From Hyphomicrobiales bacterium (GTDB taxonomy: Bacteria > Pseudomonadota > Alphaproteobacteria > Rhizobiales > Rhizobiaceae), in contig UBNV01000003.1 of assembly GCA_900466945.1 (NCBI GenBank), forward strand, positions 248,001 through 312,000: DNA of 64,000 nucleotides. Direction: 5' to 3'. Positions 1-8,343 of the stretch are shown here, piece after piece. Position numbers and translations under genes: made by a program. The notes beneath the pieces were generated by a model. The model searched no databases and was not told the DNA's origin. It saw only the letters and a program-made list of their open reading frames with translations. The first letter of the stretch is position 1. Every line of letters begins with the position of its first letter.

Positions 1-220
1 CAAGCGCGAGCGCGGCCATAAGGGCTGCGCTGACGATCCCCAGCAGCGGCTGATCGGCAAACCTCACGCTCCAGAAGCCGTTGCTGATGCCCATCAGCAC
101 GAAAAGCAGAGGGCCAAGCAAGAGGATGCGCGTCAGCGGATACTGAAGAATGCGCAGCCAGAGTGACGACCTCCTCTCTGTTGCATCGCTTAAATCCCTT
201 GTCGATTTTTGATGGGCCAA
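1..220 (-). CDS. CPBP-family intramembrane protease-like protein, N-terminal part (runs off the window)
   Basis: Only the first ~73 codons are inside the window; the rest lies before position 1. Read on the minus strand from a TTG at 220, the frame gives a short polar N-terminus followed by hydrophobic stretches (LRILQYPLTRILLLGPLLF, then a second one near LLGIVSAALMAALAL). This resembles the N-terminus of CPBP (CAAX/bacteriocin-processing) membrane proteases, but the catalytic motifs would be outside the window, so the family call is tentative. The TTG start is chosen because a GAGG lies about 8 bases upstream and no ATG fits the frame. The gene starts 11 bases after the hydrolase gene stops, so the two are probably one transcript. 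Confidence 0.45.
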   Translation of the reverse strand, partial: MAHQKSTRDLSDATERRSSLWLRILQYPLTRILLLGPLLFVLMGISNGFWSVRFADQPLLGIVSAALMAALAL

Positions 221-230
221 GTGTCTAACC

Positions 231-2195
231 TCACTTCGCCGCCTTTGCCCAATCTGGAATGTACCACTCGATGTTGATGCTCTTCGCGCAGGCATCAGAC
301 AGCTTGCGCCCGGGTTGGTTTATGAAAGCCACGCCCAGGTCTGCCACACAGGGCTGGTAGAGCAGCGCTCCATGTCCGGCCTCGGGGATCATGAAGACCT
401 GTGCATTGTTGAGTTCCTCGGTTGCGATCTTGGCCCAGCTCGCTGGTGTCTGGCTGTCGTAGAGGCTGCCGATCGACAGAGTCGGAATGTCGCTTTGAAC
501 CGGGACCTGCCAATTGTCGCGCTGGACCTTTTTGAAGGGAATGCAGGAGCCGAAGACGAAGCGCGCCGCCTCGTCGGCGTCATCGCCGATATAGGGATAT
601 TTCTGCGCGGCCGTGAATGCCTGGTAGCCCTCGAAACTGTTGAAGGGCAGGTCTTCCTGGCAGGCATAGTTGAAGAGATAGAGGTCGCCGAAGAAACCCT
701 CTTCCGACTTCGCGATGTCGCGCTGGATGATGGCGAAGGATCCCGCGAGTTCGGCATCGTTCATGCCGTCGATCAAGGCCATCAGCCGGGCCGTCGCTTC
801 GCCCGTGGTATGGGTTTTGACGAAGGTCCCGAGGCTTTCCTTTGACGGGTTCGTGTTCTGCAGGGCGGCGTAGTCAGCCACCATGCTGGCCCCCTTCGAA
901 GTATCGCTTCCGCGCGCGGCAATCAGTGCCTTCTCAAGCTCTGTATCGAACAGTATGGCGACAGGGCCATAGTTCTTTTCCGCATCGATCTCGTCGCGCA
1001 GCTCTTCGATGACGTTCTGGTTCGAGCGGTCTATCCTGGCCGAAATCACGGCATTGTCGGCCAATGTGCCGATCAGGGCGCGCTGCGTCTTGGGCAGCGT
1101 GGCAGAGGCCTTGGCAACGTCGTCGTCGCCTGGCATCGGCATGACGAAGTTGCGCCCGACCAGCAGGTCGACGGTGGGCATCTCTTGGCCGCGATGAAGC
1201 TCGTAGATGAAGGCCGGAAGATAAGGCGTCATCGACAGATTGCCGTATTTCGCGTTCCGCTCCTCGAAGGGACGGAAGATCGTCTTTGGCTCCACAGGCT
1301 TGCCCTGGTGCATGACCTTGCCGGCTTTCGCCGCGTGCAGCGTTTCGATGATCACCTTGTCGAGGTCTGGGAAGGTGGCATTGCAGGTCGTGTCCGCCTT
1401 GCACTGCTCGACCACGTGTTCGATCGGTTCGCTGACCTTTTGCGCGAAGGTGTCGTAAAGCTTTACCCAGGACGGCGCCACGCCGTCGATGATCACGGCG
1501 CGGATACCCTCCGGCGCAACCCGCATGGTTTCCAGGGCCAGCTTCGTGCCGTAGGACACGCCGTAGATGTTGTATCTCGTGTAGCCGAGGGCCTTGATGA
1601 TCGTCGAGACGTCCTTGGCATTTTCGGTGGTGTTGTATTTGGAGATGTCGATCCCGGCGGCTTCGATTTCCCGCAGGCAATCAGCAATGGTGTTGCTGCT
1701 CTCATTCGAGCCGTCAATGGCGGTAGTCGTGTATTCCTTCTTGGCAATCTTCGCCGCATTGGAAGCCAGAGCATTGAAGCACTTTACCGAGCGGCCGGAG
1801 AGACCGGCGGAACGCTGGTCCCAGAAGACGACGTCGCGAGTCTTGCGCCAGGGTTCGAATGCTTTGGCAAGGAGAGGAATCTGGACCATGGCGCTCGCGC
1901 CGGGACCACCCTGCAGGTAAACGAGCGGGTCGGTTTCCGGGTAGAGCGAATGCGACTTCAGGATTGCGAAGTCGAGGCTGATCTTCTTGCCGTCGGGCTT
2001 GGTATGATCCTCCGGAACCTGCACTTGGCCGCAGAAGACCGTCTTACCTTCGATCTCGTCGACGGGAAGGGGGCGGGGGCAAAGGATCTGGGTGATCGGT
2101 TTCCCTTCCGCAGCGCCCGCCTTCAGCGTCGCGAATTCGTCCCGGGCGTTGCCGGTAAGAAAGGAGATCAAGGCCAGTATGCTGGTGTAGTCCAT
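231..2195 (-). CDS. Secreted alpha/beta hydrolase, prolyl/tripeptidyl aminopeptidase-like (S33 type)
   Basis: Protein of 654 residues. It has a short hydrophobic leader (residues 1-17), the oxyanion-loop motif GGPG at 96-99 and the nucleophile elbow GVSYG at 212-216 (Ser214). Near the C-terminus AGHGALLYQ carries the probable catalytic His, after a typical C-terminal 'TAP-like' segment (DIPTLSIGSLYDSQTPASWA). The S33 family cleaves N-terminal residues or tripeptides; substrate specificity here is unknown. It is longer than the usual ~500 residues because of an insertion between the elbow and the C-terminal half (about residues 330-480). The start is an ATG preceded by AGGGGG. The protease-like gene ending the window lies just downstream on the same strand. 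Confidence 0.8.
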   Translation of the reverse strand: MDYTSILALISFLTGNARDEFATLKAGAAEGKPITQILCPRPLPVDEIEGKTVFCGQVQVPEDHTKPDGKKISLDFAILKSHSLYPETDPLVYLQGGPGASAMVQIPLLAKAFEPWRKTRDVVFWDQRSAGLSGRSVKCFNALASNAAKIAKKEYTTTAIDGSNESSNTIADCLREIEAAGIDISKYNTTENAKDVSTIIKALGYTRYNIYGVSYGTKLALETMRVAPEGIRAVIIDGVAPSWVKLYDTFAQKVSEPIEHVVEQCKADTTCNATFPDLDKVIIETLHAAKAGKVMHQGKPVEPKTIFRPFEERNAKYGNLSMTPYLPAFIYELHRGQEMPTVDLLVGRNFVMPMPGDDDVAKASATLPKTQRALIGTLADNAVISARIDRSNQNVIEELRDEIDAEKNYGPVAILFDTELEKALIAARGSDTSKGASMVADYAALQNTNPSKESLGTFVKTHTTGEATARLMALIDGMNDAELAGSFAIIQRDIAKSEEGFFGDLYLFNYACQEDLPFNSFEGYQAFTAAQKYPYIGDDADEAARFVFGSCIPFKKVQRDNWQVPVQSDIPTLSIGSLYDSQTPASWAKIATEELNNAQVFMIPEAGHGALLYQPCVADLGVAFINQPGRKLSDACAKSINIEWYIPDWAKAAK

Positions 2196-2249
2196 CGAAT
2201 AACCCCCTGATTGGCTGTCCGCTAAAAGTGCTACCAGTCGTCGATGAGG

Positions 2250-2798
2250 CTAGAGGCGACCGCCGGTAAGGTCGATCAACTCGCCTGTGTCCCGCATCTT
2301 GCAGGTCATGTACTGCCGTCCGACTGCGGCTTCGATCAGCCACTCATGTTTGCCGGGCGACCGCGCCTTGATGAAATGAACCTGATGGGTGCCGACCGCG
2401 AAGTTCCGGGCGACGATCTGGGCGCAACCCTGATAGGCCATGGGTGGCGCCTTGGTGGCAGACGCCTGCTGGCGATGCGCCATCGAGTTTTCACGCTCCC
2501 GATCACCGGCCTGGTACCCTTCGGCGTAACCGCGCGTACGGTTTTGCTCCCAATAGGGATAGCCATGAACAGCGTCGCGATAGCCGCGCTCGAATTCAGC
2601 CGTCTCCTCGCCGCCGCCAGGCTCATAGCCCTCCTCATAATGATGTTTGTTGTGGGCGAGAGCGGCGATGCCAAGAATGGCAATGGCCGCTGCGGCCGCC
2701 GCCGCCTTGTCCTTGTCGCTCATGCCGGCCTCCGCCGGTTGAAGCCCCATCGGAAGAGCCAGTGTCGTGGCGGCGAGCAATGCGATGATGCGTTTCAT
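2250..2798 (-). CDS. Hypothetical secreted protein
   Basis: 182 residues from the chosen start. AAGGAGAG lies 6 bases before this ATG, whereas an in-frame ATG 18 bases upstream overlaps that ribosome site. A signal peptide is evident (KRIIALLAATTLALPMGLQPAEA). An alanine-rich stretch follows (about 20 residues) that could be a second hydrophobic segment. The middle is rich in Gly, Tyr and Glu with repeated GY motifs (EGYEP, RGYRDAV, RGYAEGYQAGD), and the C-terminus contains a predicted small beta domain with two cysteines. I do not recognise the family. It sits between the metallopeptidase gene and the hydrolase gene on the same strand, so it may share their transcript. Confidence 0.6.
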   Translation of the reverse strand: MKRIIALLAATTLALPMGLQPAEAGMSDKDKAAAAAAAIAILGIAALAHNKHHYEEGYEPGGGEETAEFERGYRDAVHGYPYWEQNRTRGYAEGYQAGDRERENSMAHRQQASATKAPPMAYQGCAQIVARNFAVGTHQVHFIKARSPGKHEWLIEAAVGRQYMTCKMRDTGELIDLTGGRL

Positions 2799-2862
2799 AG
2801 TCTCTCTCCTTTGCACTCGTCTGGTTCATGATCCTGATATGTGGTTGCAGGAGCGCACTGGC

Positions 2863-4929
2863 TCACCACACCTTGACGCGCCGTTCCGGTGGAACCCATT
2901 CCTTGTCGCCCTCCTCGATGCCAAAGGCCTCGTAAAATCCGTCGACATGCTTGAGGGCTGCGGTTGCGCGGTAGAAGCCCGGGGGATGGGCATCGCTCAT
3001 GAAGACGCTGCGGATGGCCTCGTCCGTTACCTTCATCGCCCAGAACTGGGCCCAGGAGATGAAGCAGCGCTGCGCAGGCGTTAGCCCGTCGATCGAGACG
3101 TTTTCATCCAGGTGTTCGGCGAGATAGTCCTTCAGAGCATCGAAGGCGAAGTTGATACCGCCGACATCCGCCATGTTTTCGCCGACGCTGAGCGCCCCGT
3201 TCAGCTTGAGGCCCGGCAGGACCTCGTAGGCGCTTGCCTGATCGATCAGCTTCTTGGCTTCCTTGTCGAAGGCGCTCGCATCCTGAGGCTTCCACCAGTT
3301 GTCGAGATTGCCGTCGGCATCGTAGAGGCGGCCCCGGCTGTCGAAGCCATGGGTCATCTCGTGGCCAAGCACGGCGCCGATGCGGCAGAAATAGGTGGCC
3401 GCGTCCTTGTCCGCCTCGAAGGCCGCTGGCTGCAAGATCGCGGCTGGTACCTCGAAGCCGTTGATCTGCATGTCGTAGCCGGCATTGATGATAACAGGCA
3501 GCGTCGTGCTGGAATCCCCGAATGCCTCGTGGATCACCGGCTTGCCGAGTTTCGCATAGGACCGCGCTGTCTCGAAGGCATTGATCCGCATGATGTTGCC
3601 GACCAGATCGTCCGCGCGGATGTCCACGGTCGAATAGTCGATCCAGTTTTCCGGATAGCCGATCTTGTAGGAAAGTTTTTCAAGCTTTGTGAGGGCCGCT
3701 TTCTTGGTGTCGTCATTGAGCCAGGTCAGGCGCTTCATGCGGTTCTCGAAGGTCTGATGAACACGCACCACCATGTCCGTCGCCTTAGCCTTGGTCTCCT
3801 CGGAGAAGTGGCGCTCGACATAAAGACGCGAAACAGGATGGCCGATATTGGCTTGCAGGCTCTGCTGGACGAGCTCCTCGCGCGGCGGGAGCCGGTCGAT
3901 GCCAAAGACGATCCGGTTCCATTCGCGGGCACTGTCATCGAAGCGCTTGCCGAGGAACGGCTTGAAGTGGTTGATGACTCTTACCTTGAGGTAGTCCTTG
4001 AGGTCTGAGAGTGGCCTGTCCGCCAGCACGCGCGAAAGAGCAGGAAGATAGCGGGGTTGCGTCTGGACGAGCGTTTCCGGCATCGCGACATCGACGGCCG
4101 CCAGGATTTTGGTGAGATCGAGCGCCGGGATCTCGGCCTGGACCGCGTCGAAGGGTTTGGGCTGGTAGCTGTTGGCCGGGTTCATCGACTCGACTGGCGT
4201 CAGCATCGCTCCGTGCAGGTCGCGCTCCAGACTTGCCACCATGTCGACCACGTTGGCAGCACGGGCCGGCTCGTATCCCGCCTGTTCCAGGACGGTTGTC
4301 AGGTTGCCCCTGAGGGCAATGTCGAACTCCGAGCCAGTCGGGGCATCGTAGAGATTTTCCTGCCCGAAGATCAGCGACCCCTTCACGAGGAAGAGCACCA
4401 TCTTCGTCGTGTCGACCTGATCTGCCGAGGGAACGATGCCGACCAGAGGCACCTCGCCGACGACGGAGATATAGCGTCCGAGATAGGTCGCGAGGTCGTC
4501 CAGGCTCGCGATGGCGTCGATCCTGGCCAGCTCCGGCTCGATGGGGGTGATGCCCTTCGTATCCAGCGCGTCGGTATCCATGTAGGCATTGTAGAAATCG
4601 CCGACCTGCTGCAGCGGGCTTCCTTTGGTCGCCGTGGCTGATTTCTCCCCAGCTTCCGCGATCAGGTTCTTCATCTGTGCCGTCAGCCTGAGACCCATAA
4701 AGTCGAAGGTCCCGATGCTGATACGATCAGCCGGTCGCTCGACCCGGTCCAGCCAGCCTCCCACCGCATAACGGTAGAAATCGGTTCCCGGATCGGCCGC
4801 GGGATCCATGTTGGCGACCGAAAATGACAGCTGGTCCGGGCCGATCTCTGGCACCGCGACCATGTCGTTCGCCTGTGCTGGAACCGAAGTTGTCAGCCAT
4901 AGAAAGACGAGAGGCGTCAGGCGTTGCAT
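2863..4929 (-). CDS. M13-family zinc metallopeptidase (neprilysin/PepO-like)
   Basis: 688 residues with a signal peptide (QRLTPLVFLWLTTSVPAQA). The zinc motif HEMTH lies at 523-527 and the third zinc ligand is in ENMADVGG (Glu584), the two signatures of M13 endopeptidases. The family block before the zinc site (NAGYDMQINGFEVPAAILQP) and the C-terminal W of the family are also present. M13 enzymes are periplasmic or secreted oligopeptidases; the natural substrate here is unknown. The length matches the family (~650-700). The start ATG follows CGGAGGAATTC. It heads a minus-strand group that continues with the hypothetical secreted protein and the hydrolase. Confidence 0.92.
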   Translation of the reverse strand: MQRLTPLVFLWLTTSVPAQANDMVAVPEIGPDQLSFSVANMDPAADPGTDFYRYAVGGWLDRVERPADRISIGTFDFMGLRLTAQMKNLIAEAGEKSATATKGSPLQQVGDFYNAYMDTDALDTKGITPIEPELARIDAIASLDDLATYLGRYISVVGEVPLVGIVPSADQVDTTKMVLFLVKGSLIFGQENLYDAPTGSEFDIALRGNLTTVLEQAGYEPARAANVVDMVASLERDLHGAMLTPVESMNPANSYQPKPFDAVQAEIPALDLTKILAAVDVAMPETLVQTQPRYLPALSRVLADRPLSDLKDYLKVRVINHFKPFLGKRFDDSAREWNRIVFGIDRLPPREELVQQSLQANIGHPVSRLYVERHFSEETKAKATDMVVRVHQTFENRMKRLTWLNDDTKKAALTKLEKLSYKIGYPENWIDYSTVDIRADDLVGNIMRINAFETARSYAKLGKPVIHEAFGDSSTTLPVIINAGYDMQINGFEVPAAILQPAAFEADKDAATYFCRIGAVLGHEMTHGFDSRGRLYDADGNLDNWWKPQDASAFDKEAKKLIDQASAYEVLPGLKLNGALSVGENMADVGGINFAFDALKDYLAEHLDENVSIDGLTPAQRCFISWAQFWAMKVTDEAIRSVFMSDAHPPGFYRATAALKHVDGFYEAFGIEEGDKEWVPPERRVKVW

Positions 4930-5032
4930 GAATTCCTCCGGATAGGTCAGTGATGGTATGAAGCTCCAGGCGGCAGCGCCTCGGCGCGCGGTGAAACTGC
5001 GCCGATATGTGCCGCCAGTCTGAGGGGAAACC

Positions 5033-5371
5033 TCAGAGCGCGCCCTCGTTGGTCATCGACATGACATTGGCGACGACCCCGCTGTTCGAGACAACGCAGT
5101 TCCAAGGTGCACGCGTCGGGCCAACACCAACGGTGACCTGCGAGTTGGCCTCCGAGAAGATCATTTCGATGATCTCGACATCGCCGTTGTTCGTGGCATT
5201 GGAAACCGCGGCGAGGCAGGCGCTGCGGGCCGCCGGCGGCACGCTCTCGTCCATCAGGCGCGGTGTCGCAGAGGCCATCGGTGGTGGTTGCGAGGTGCCA
5301 TCCGACGTGCAGCCGGCCAGCAACCCCAAGGCAAGCGAAATCAGTCCGGTCTTCACGATGAAGCAGGTCAT
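5033..5371 (-). CDS. Small lipoprotein of unknown function
   Basis: 112 residues. A hydrophobic leader ends in the lipobox LLAGC (Cys at about residue 21), so the mature protein should be lipid-anchored. The rest is a small domain with two further cysteines (SACLAAVSN and APWNCVVSN), possibly a disulfide. The segment between them (VEIIEMIFSEANSQVTVGVGPTRAPWNC) looks like a small mixed fold seen in uncharacterised rhizobial lipoproteins. A GGGGGAAC stretch precedes the ATG. It follows the SH3-domain gene on the same strand with a 45-base gap, so the two are probably co-transcribed. Confidence 0.65.
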   Translation of the reverse strand: MTCFIVKTGLISLALGLLAGCTSDGTSQPPPMASATPRLMDESVPPAARSACLAAVSNATNNGDVEIIEMIFSEANSQVTVGVGPTRAPWNCVVSNSGVVANVMSMTNEGAL

Positions 5372-5416
5372 GCTGTTCCCCCTGATGTTCTGTCTCTCTT
5401 CGCCGCCCAGCAGGGC

Positions 5417-6115
5417 CTAATTGCTCGCTTCGATCAGAAAACGCCCAGCTGCCCAGCCCGCATCGCTCCCGTCGGGCCGTGACACCCGGCACCAGCGCGT
5501 CTGTCCGGTCATGCGGCAGCCGCCATTGCGCAGGATCTCCCCATTGACCACGCGCGTGACGATAGCGCTCTGAGCGCTGGGGCGTGTCCGGATGTTCAAG
5601 GCGTCGCCGCGCGAAATGCCGGCCACCTGGAAGAAGTCGGGACCGCCGGAAAGGCCATCGGCAAAGTCCGGCGATGGGGGCGCGACCGGGCTGCCGCCGG
5701 TCACTTCGATGCGAAGCGTGAAGCGCGCCTGCTCGTTGCGGCGGGCGGCATTCCGCATCAGGTAGACCTGGACCGTGTAGTCACCGCTGTCGGGAACGAT
5801 CACGTCGGCAAAATCGCCGGAAATCGAGCCATTGAACAAGGCTTCGCCGCCGCTAGGGCCGAGGATGTTGAAGTAGTTGCTCCCGTTGGAGCTATCCATG
5901 GTGACGGCGAGCCGCTGGCCGCCACGGACATTGATACGGTAGTTGATGCCTTCGTATCCACGGACTGTGCCACGTATGGTCGTCGAGCTCTGGCCCCGGC
6001 TGAATTCGACGCGTTCGCTGCGCTCCTGCGCCACTGCCGGCCTCGGACCGAGATAGGCAGTGACGGCCAGCGTCACCACAACCAAAACACCGACGAACGC
6101 ACGCCACAAACGCAT
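5417..6115 (-). CDS. Secreted SH3b-domain protein
   Basis: 232 residues. The signal peptide is followed by a beta-rich domain (about residues 35-135) containing GQRLAVTMDSSNGSNYFNIL and DSGDYTVQVYLMRNAARR, which resembles bacterial pre-peptidase C-terminal or lysozyme-inhibitor-like domains. A bacterial SH3 domain is at the C-terminus (about 160-228; LNIRTRPSAQSAIVTRVVNG, then GWAAGRFL), a module that often binds peptidoglycan or peptides in the periplasm. A GGGAGAT lies upstream of the ATG. The lipoprotein gene follows. The role is unknown; binding to the cell wall or inhibiting a lytic enzyme are possibilities by domain type only. Confidence 0.72.
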   Translation of the reverse strand: MRLWRAFVGVLVVVTLAVTAYLGPRPAVAQERSERVEFSRGQSSTTIRGTVRGYEGINYRINVRGGQRLAVTMDSSNGSNYFNILGPSGGEALFNGSISGDFADVIVPDSGDYTVQVYLMRNAARRNEQARFTLRIEVTGGSPVAPPSPDFADGLSGGPDFFQVAGISRGDALNIRTRPSAQSAIVTRVVNGEILRNGGCRMTGQTRWCRVSRPDGSDAGWAAGRFLIEASN

Positions 6116-6233
6116 CGGATATCTCCCGCGGGCAAGGCCTCCAAAGATTGTCCTGCAACCTTTCGATGCTCTCAGACTGGCATGCGGGAAGCTTGCAAAC
6201 CAGTGAATTAAATTAGTCTAATATGAAAAAGTC

Positions 6234-7148
6234 TCATGGTTGCACCAATTGCAATCGCTCCTTCGGTGCGCTGCGTTCGGCCTTTCCGAGCTCCTGCTTG
6301 AACCATCGCATCAAGGCGTCGAGGCCAGGTTCTGAGCGGCGGCTTTCCTTTATGCAAAGGTGATAGTCCTCATGTGTCGGAAGCCCCGCCACGTCGAGAA
6401 GCTTTATACGGCCAGCGTTGACTTCGGCCTCGACGAGAAAATCCGGAACCAGTGCCGCGCCGAGTTCCTCGCGCACCATATCCAGCGCAATGACATAGTG
6501 GGAAGCAAAGAGCCATCGGCAATCGATAGGAAGGAGATCGGTCCGTCCGGTGTGCCGCGCATAGGCCTGCCAGTCCGAGCCGATCTTGCCAGGCTGCAAT
6601 TCGGTCGTGATGTAACTGAAGCTTCTTTTCCGCGTTGCAACCGCCGAGGCTACGACCGGTACCAGGTATTCCGGCCAGAGGAACTGGGCGTGATAGCCGC
6701 GATCCTTGGGCAGTGTCGTCACGAAGGCGTCACCCGTAGCATCGGTTAGCTCGGGGTCCTGCGCATACATCATGATCTGCAAGTCGATATCGGGATGCGC
6801 CGCATAGAAGGAGTGCAGCCGGGGCACGAGCCATGCCGGGGCGAAACTGCTGCAGATGGCGAGCCGCACTCGATCGCGTGTGCCGCCGATCGCCTCGGCG
6901 AGCGATCGATCGATCTCGGCAAAGGCCGGCTGCAGTCGCCGCGCCAGATCGCGACCGGCATCGGTGAGCGCAATACCGCGGCCGCTTTTCTGGATGAGCC
7001 GCTCTCCGACAATCTCGCCGAGCAGACGCAATTGGTGGCTGACGGCACTTTGCGTTACGCCCAGCTCCTCGGCCGCCGCAGCGACGGACAAATGACGGGA
7101 TACCGTCTCGAAAGTGTGCAGGGCACGCAGGTTGTGCCGAAAATCCAT
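6234..7148 (-). CDS. LysR-family transcriptional regulator (GcvA-like)
   Basis: 304 residues. The N-terminal winged helix-turn-helix includes LRALHTFETVSRHLSVAAAAEELGVTQSAVSHQLRLLGE and is followed by a LysR substrate-binding domain. The 'ALRAFEAAARHLSFTRAAEEL'-type N-terminus and the tail are typical of the GcvA branch. The ATG at 7148 is chosen because AAGGA lies 6-7 bases upstream and the protein then begins as LysR proteins do; an in-frame ATG at 7241 would add 31 unrelated residues. It is divergent from the L,D-transpeptidase gene across a ~190-base gap, so that gene is a plausible target. The co-inducer is unknown. Confidence 0.9.
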   Translation of the reverse strand: MDFRHNLRALHTFETVSRHLSVAAAAEELGVTQSAVSHQLRLLGEIVGERLIQKSGRGIALTDAGRDLARRLQPAFAEIDRSLAEAIGGTRDRVRLAICSSFAPAWLVPRLHSFYAAHPDIDLQIMMYAQDPELTDATGDAFVTTLPKDRGYHAQFLWPEYLVPVVASAVATRKRSFSYITTELQPGKIGSDWQAYARHTGRTDLLPIDCRWLFASHYVIALDMVREELGAALVPDFLVEAEVNAGRIKLLDVAGLPTHEDYHLCIKESRRSEPGLDALMRWFKQELGKAERSAPKERLQLVQP

Positions 7149-7337
7149 GTCGTGATCCTTCAGGCCGCAGTAAAAGAGTTGCACCGCCCCACGATCGCTC
7201 ATGCAAGCAAGAGTGAAGGGCGAGTGAATCCAACGTTCCATGAGAGTTTTTTAAAATTCAAGCAGGAAACTCATTGGACACCCGCGATCGGTCCTGAAAT
7301 GGTCGCTTCCATCGCTATTGTGAACGAGAGATCGGCA

Positions 7338-8330
7338 ATGACGAAAGCGGAGTTGGGCAGACGTCACTTCATGACCGGGATCTCGTCCCTGGCCGTGCTC
7401 TCAGGCCCAGCCTTTTTGTTTGCCGGCGAGGTGATGAAGGACGTCGCGCAACTGAAGCCCGGCGAATTTACCTGGCATCCGGAGCGTCAGCGCACAGGCC
7501 CGGTAGCCATTGTCGTCGCTCTCCCGGAACAGCGCGTACACGTCTATCGCAATGGTATCCGGATCGCGGTCGCGACCTGCTCAACCGGCAAGCCCGGTCA
7601 TGAGACGCCAACGGGCGTCTTCGTCGTGTTGCAAAAGGACAAACATCACAAGTCCAGCACCTATGACGATGCGCCGATGCCGAACATGAACCGGCTGACC
7701 TGGTCAGGGATCGCCCTTCATGCCGGCAATCTGCCAGGCTATCCGGCCTCGCACGGATGCGTGCGCCTGCCCATGGCTTTTTCCGAACGTCTCTTCGATA
7801 TCACCCACCTCGGTACGCCGGTGATCATCTCGGGTGCTGCATCAGATCCGGTGGAACTCACCCATCCCGGCATGGTGCTTGGTGCCTATGCCGCCCGCGA
7901 ATTCGGTGATGCCGTGACGGCAATGCGGGGCAAGCAGCGCCCGAACGACTGGACGGACCTGACAAAGCAGCCCGTCGTTTCGGTGATCATGTCGACCTTC
8001 GATGGTCGCGCTTTGCTGGTCGAGAACTCCGAGATCCGGGCGGAGGGTCGCATCACGGTAAGCGGCAGGGACAAGTTTGGCAGCCATGTCTTCCTGCTCG
8101 ACGACCTCAACGACGCCACACTTGGCATGCGCTGGATCGCCTTTGCCAATCCGAGCGAGAACGAGAGCGTTGTCAGCACGGCCGCAAAGCTCCTTTCCCG
8201 CATTTCCGCCGATCCACCCTTTGTGGCAGCCATGCAGAGGGTCCTGCACCCCGGCGCAGTGCTGATTCTGACGGATGCCCCGCTTGCCCCCGACAGCCGT
8301 ACGGGCAAGGATTTCGTGATCATGAGTTGA
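7338..8330 (+). CDS. L,D-transpeptidase (YkuD domain), exported
   Basis: 330 residues. The N-terminus GRRHFMTGISSLAVLSG looks like a twin-arginine or ordinary export signal. The YkuD catalytic domain spans about residues 55-155, with HAGNLPGYPASHGCVRLP giving the conserved His and the active Cys141. Such enzymes make 3-3 cross-links in peptidoglycan or attach proteins to it. A C-terminal half of ~170 residues follows that I do not recognise. The start at 7338 is preceded by a GAGAG; an upstream in-frame ATG at 7299 is also possible. The open frame extends far upstream only because it runs antisense to the LysR gene. It may be regulated by the divergent LysR protein. Confidence 0.85.
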   Translation: MTKAELGRRHFMTGISSLAVLSGPAFLFAGEVMKDVAQLKPGEFTWHPERQRTGPVAIVVALPEQRVHVYRNGIRIAVATCSTGKPGHETPTGVFVVLQKDKHHKSSTYDDAPMPNMNRLTWSGIALHAGNLPGYPASHGCVRLPMAFSERLFDITHLGTPVIISGAASDPVELTHPGMVLGAYAAREFGDAVTAMRGKQRPNDWTDLTKQPVVSVIMSTFDGRALLVENSEIRAEGRITVSGRDKFGSHVFLLDDLNDATLGMRWIAFANPSENESVVSTAAKLLSRISADPPFVAAMQRVLHPGAVLILTDAPLAPDSRTGKDFVIMS

Positions 8331-8343
8331 GGGGGCGGAGGGC

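Noticed and set aside
6795-7337. N-terminal extension of the L,D-transpeptidase frame
   Set aside because: It lies antisense to the LysR gene and has no export or enzyme features; the ATG at 7338 starts a signal-like sequence.
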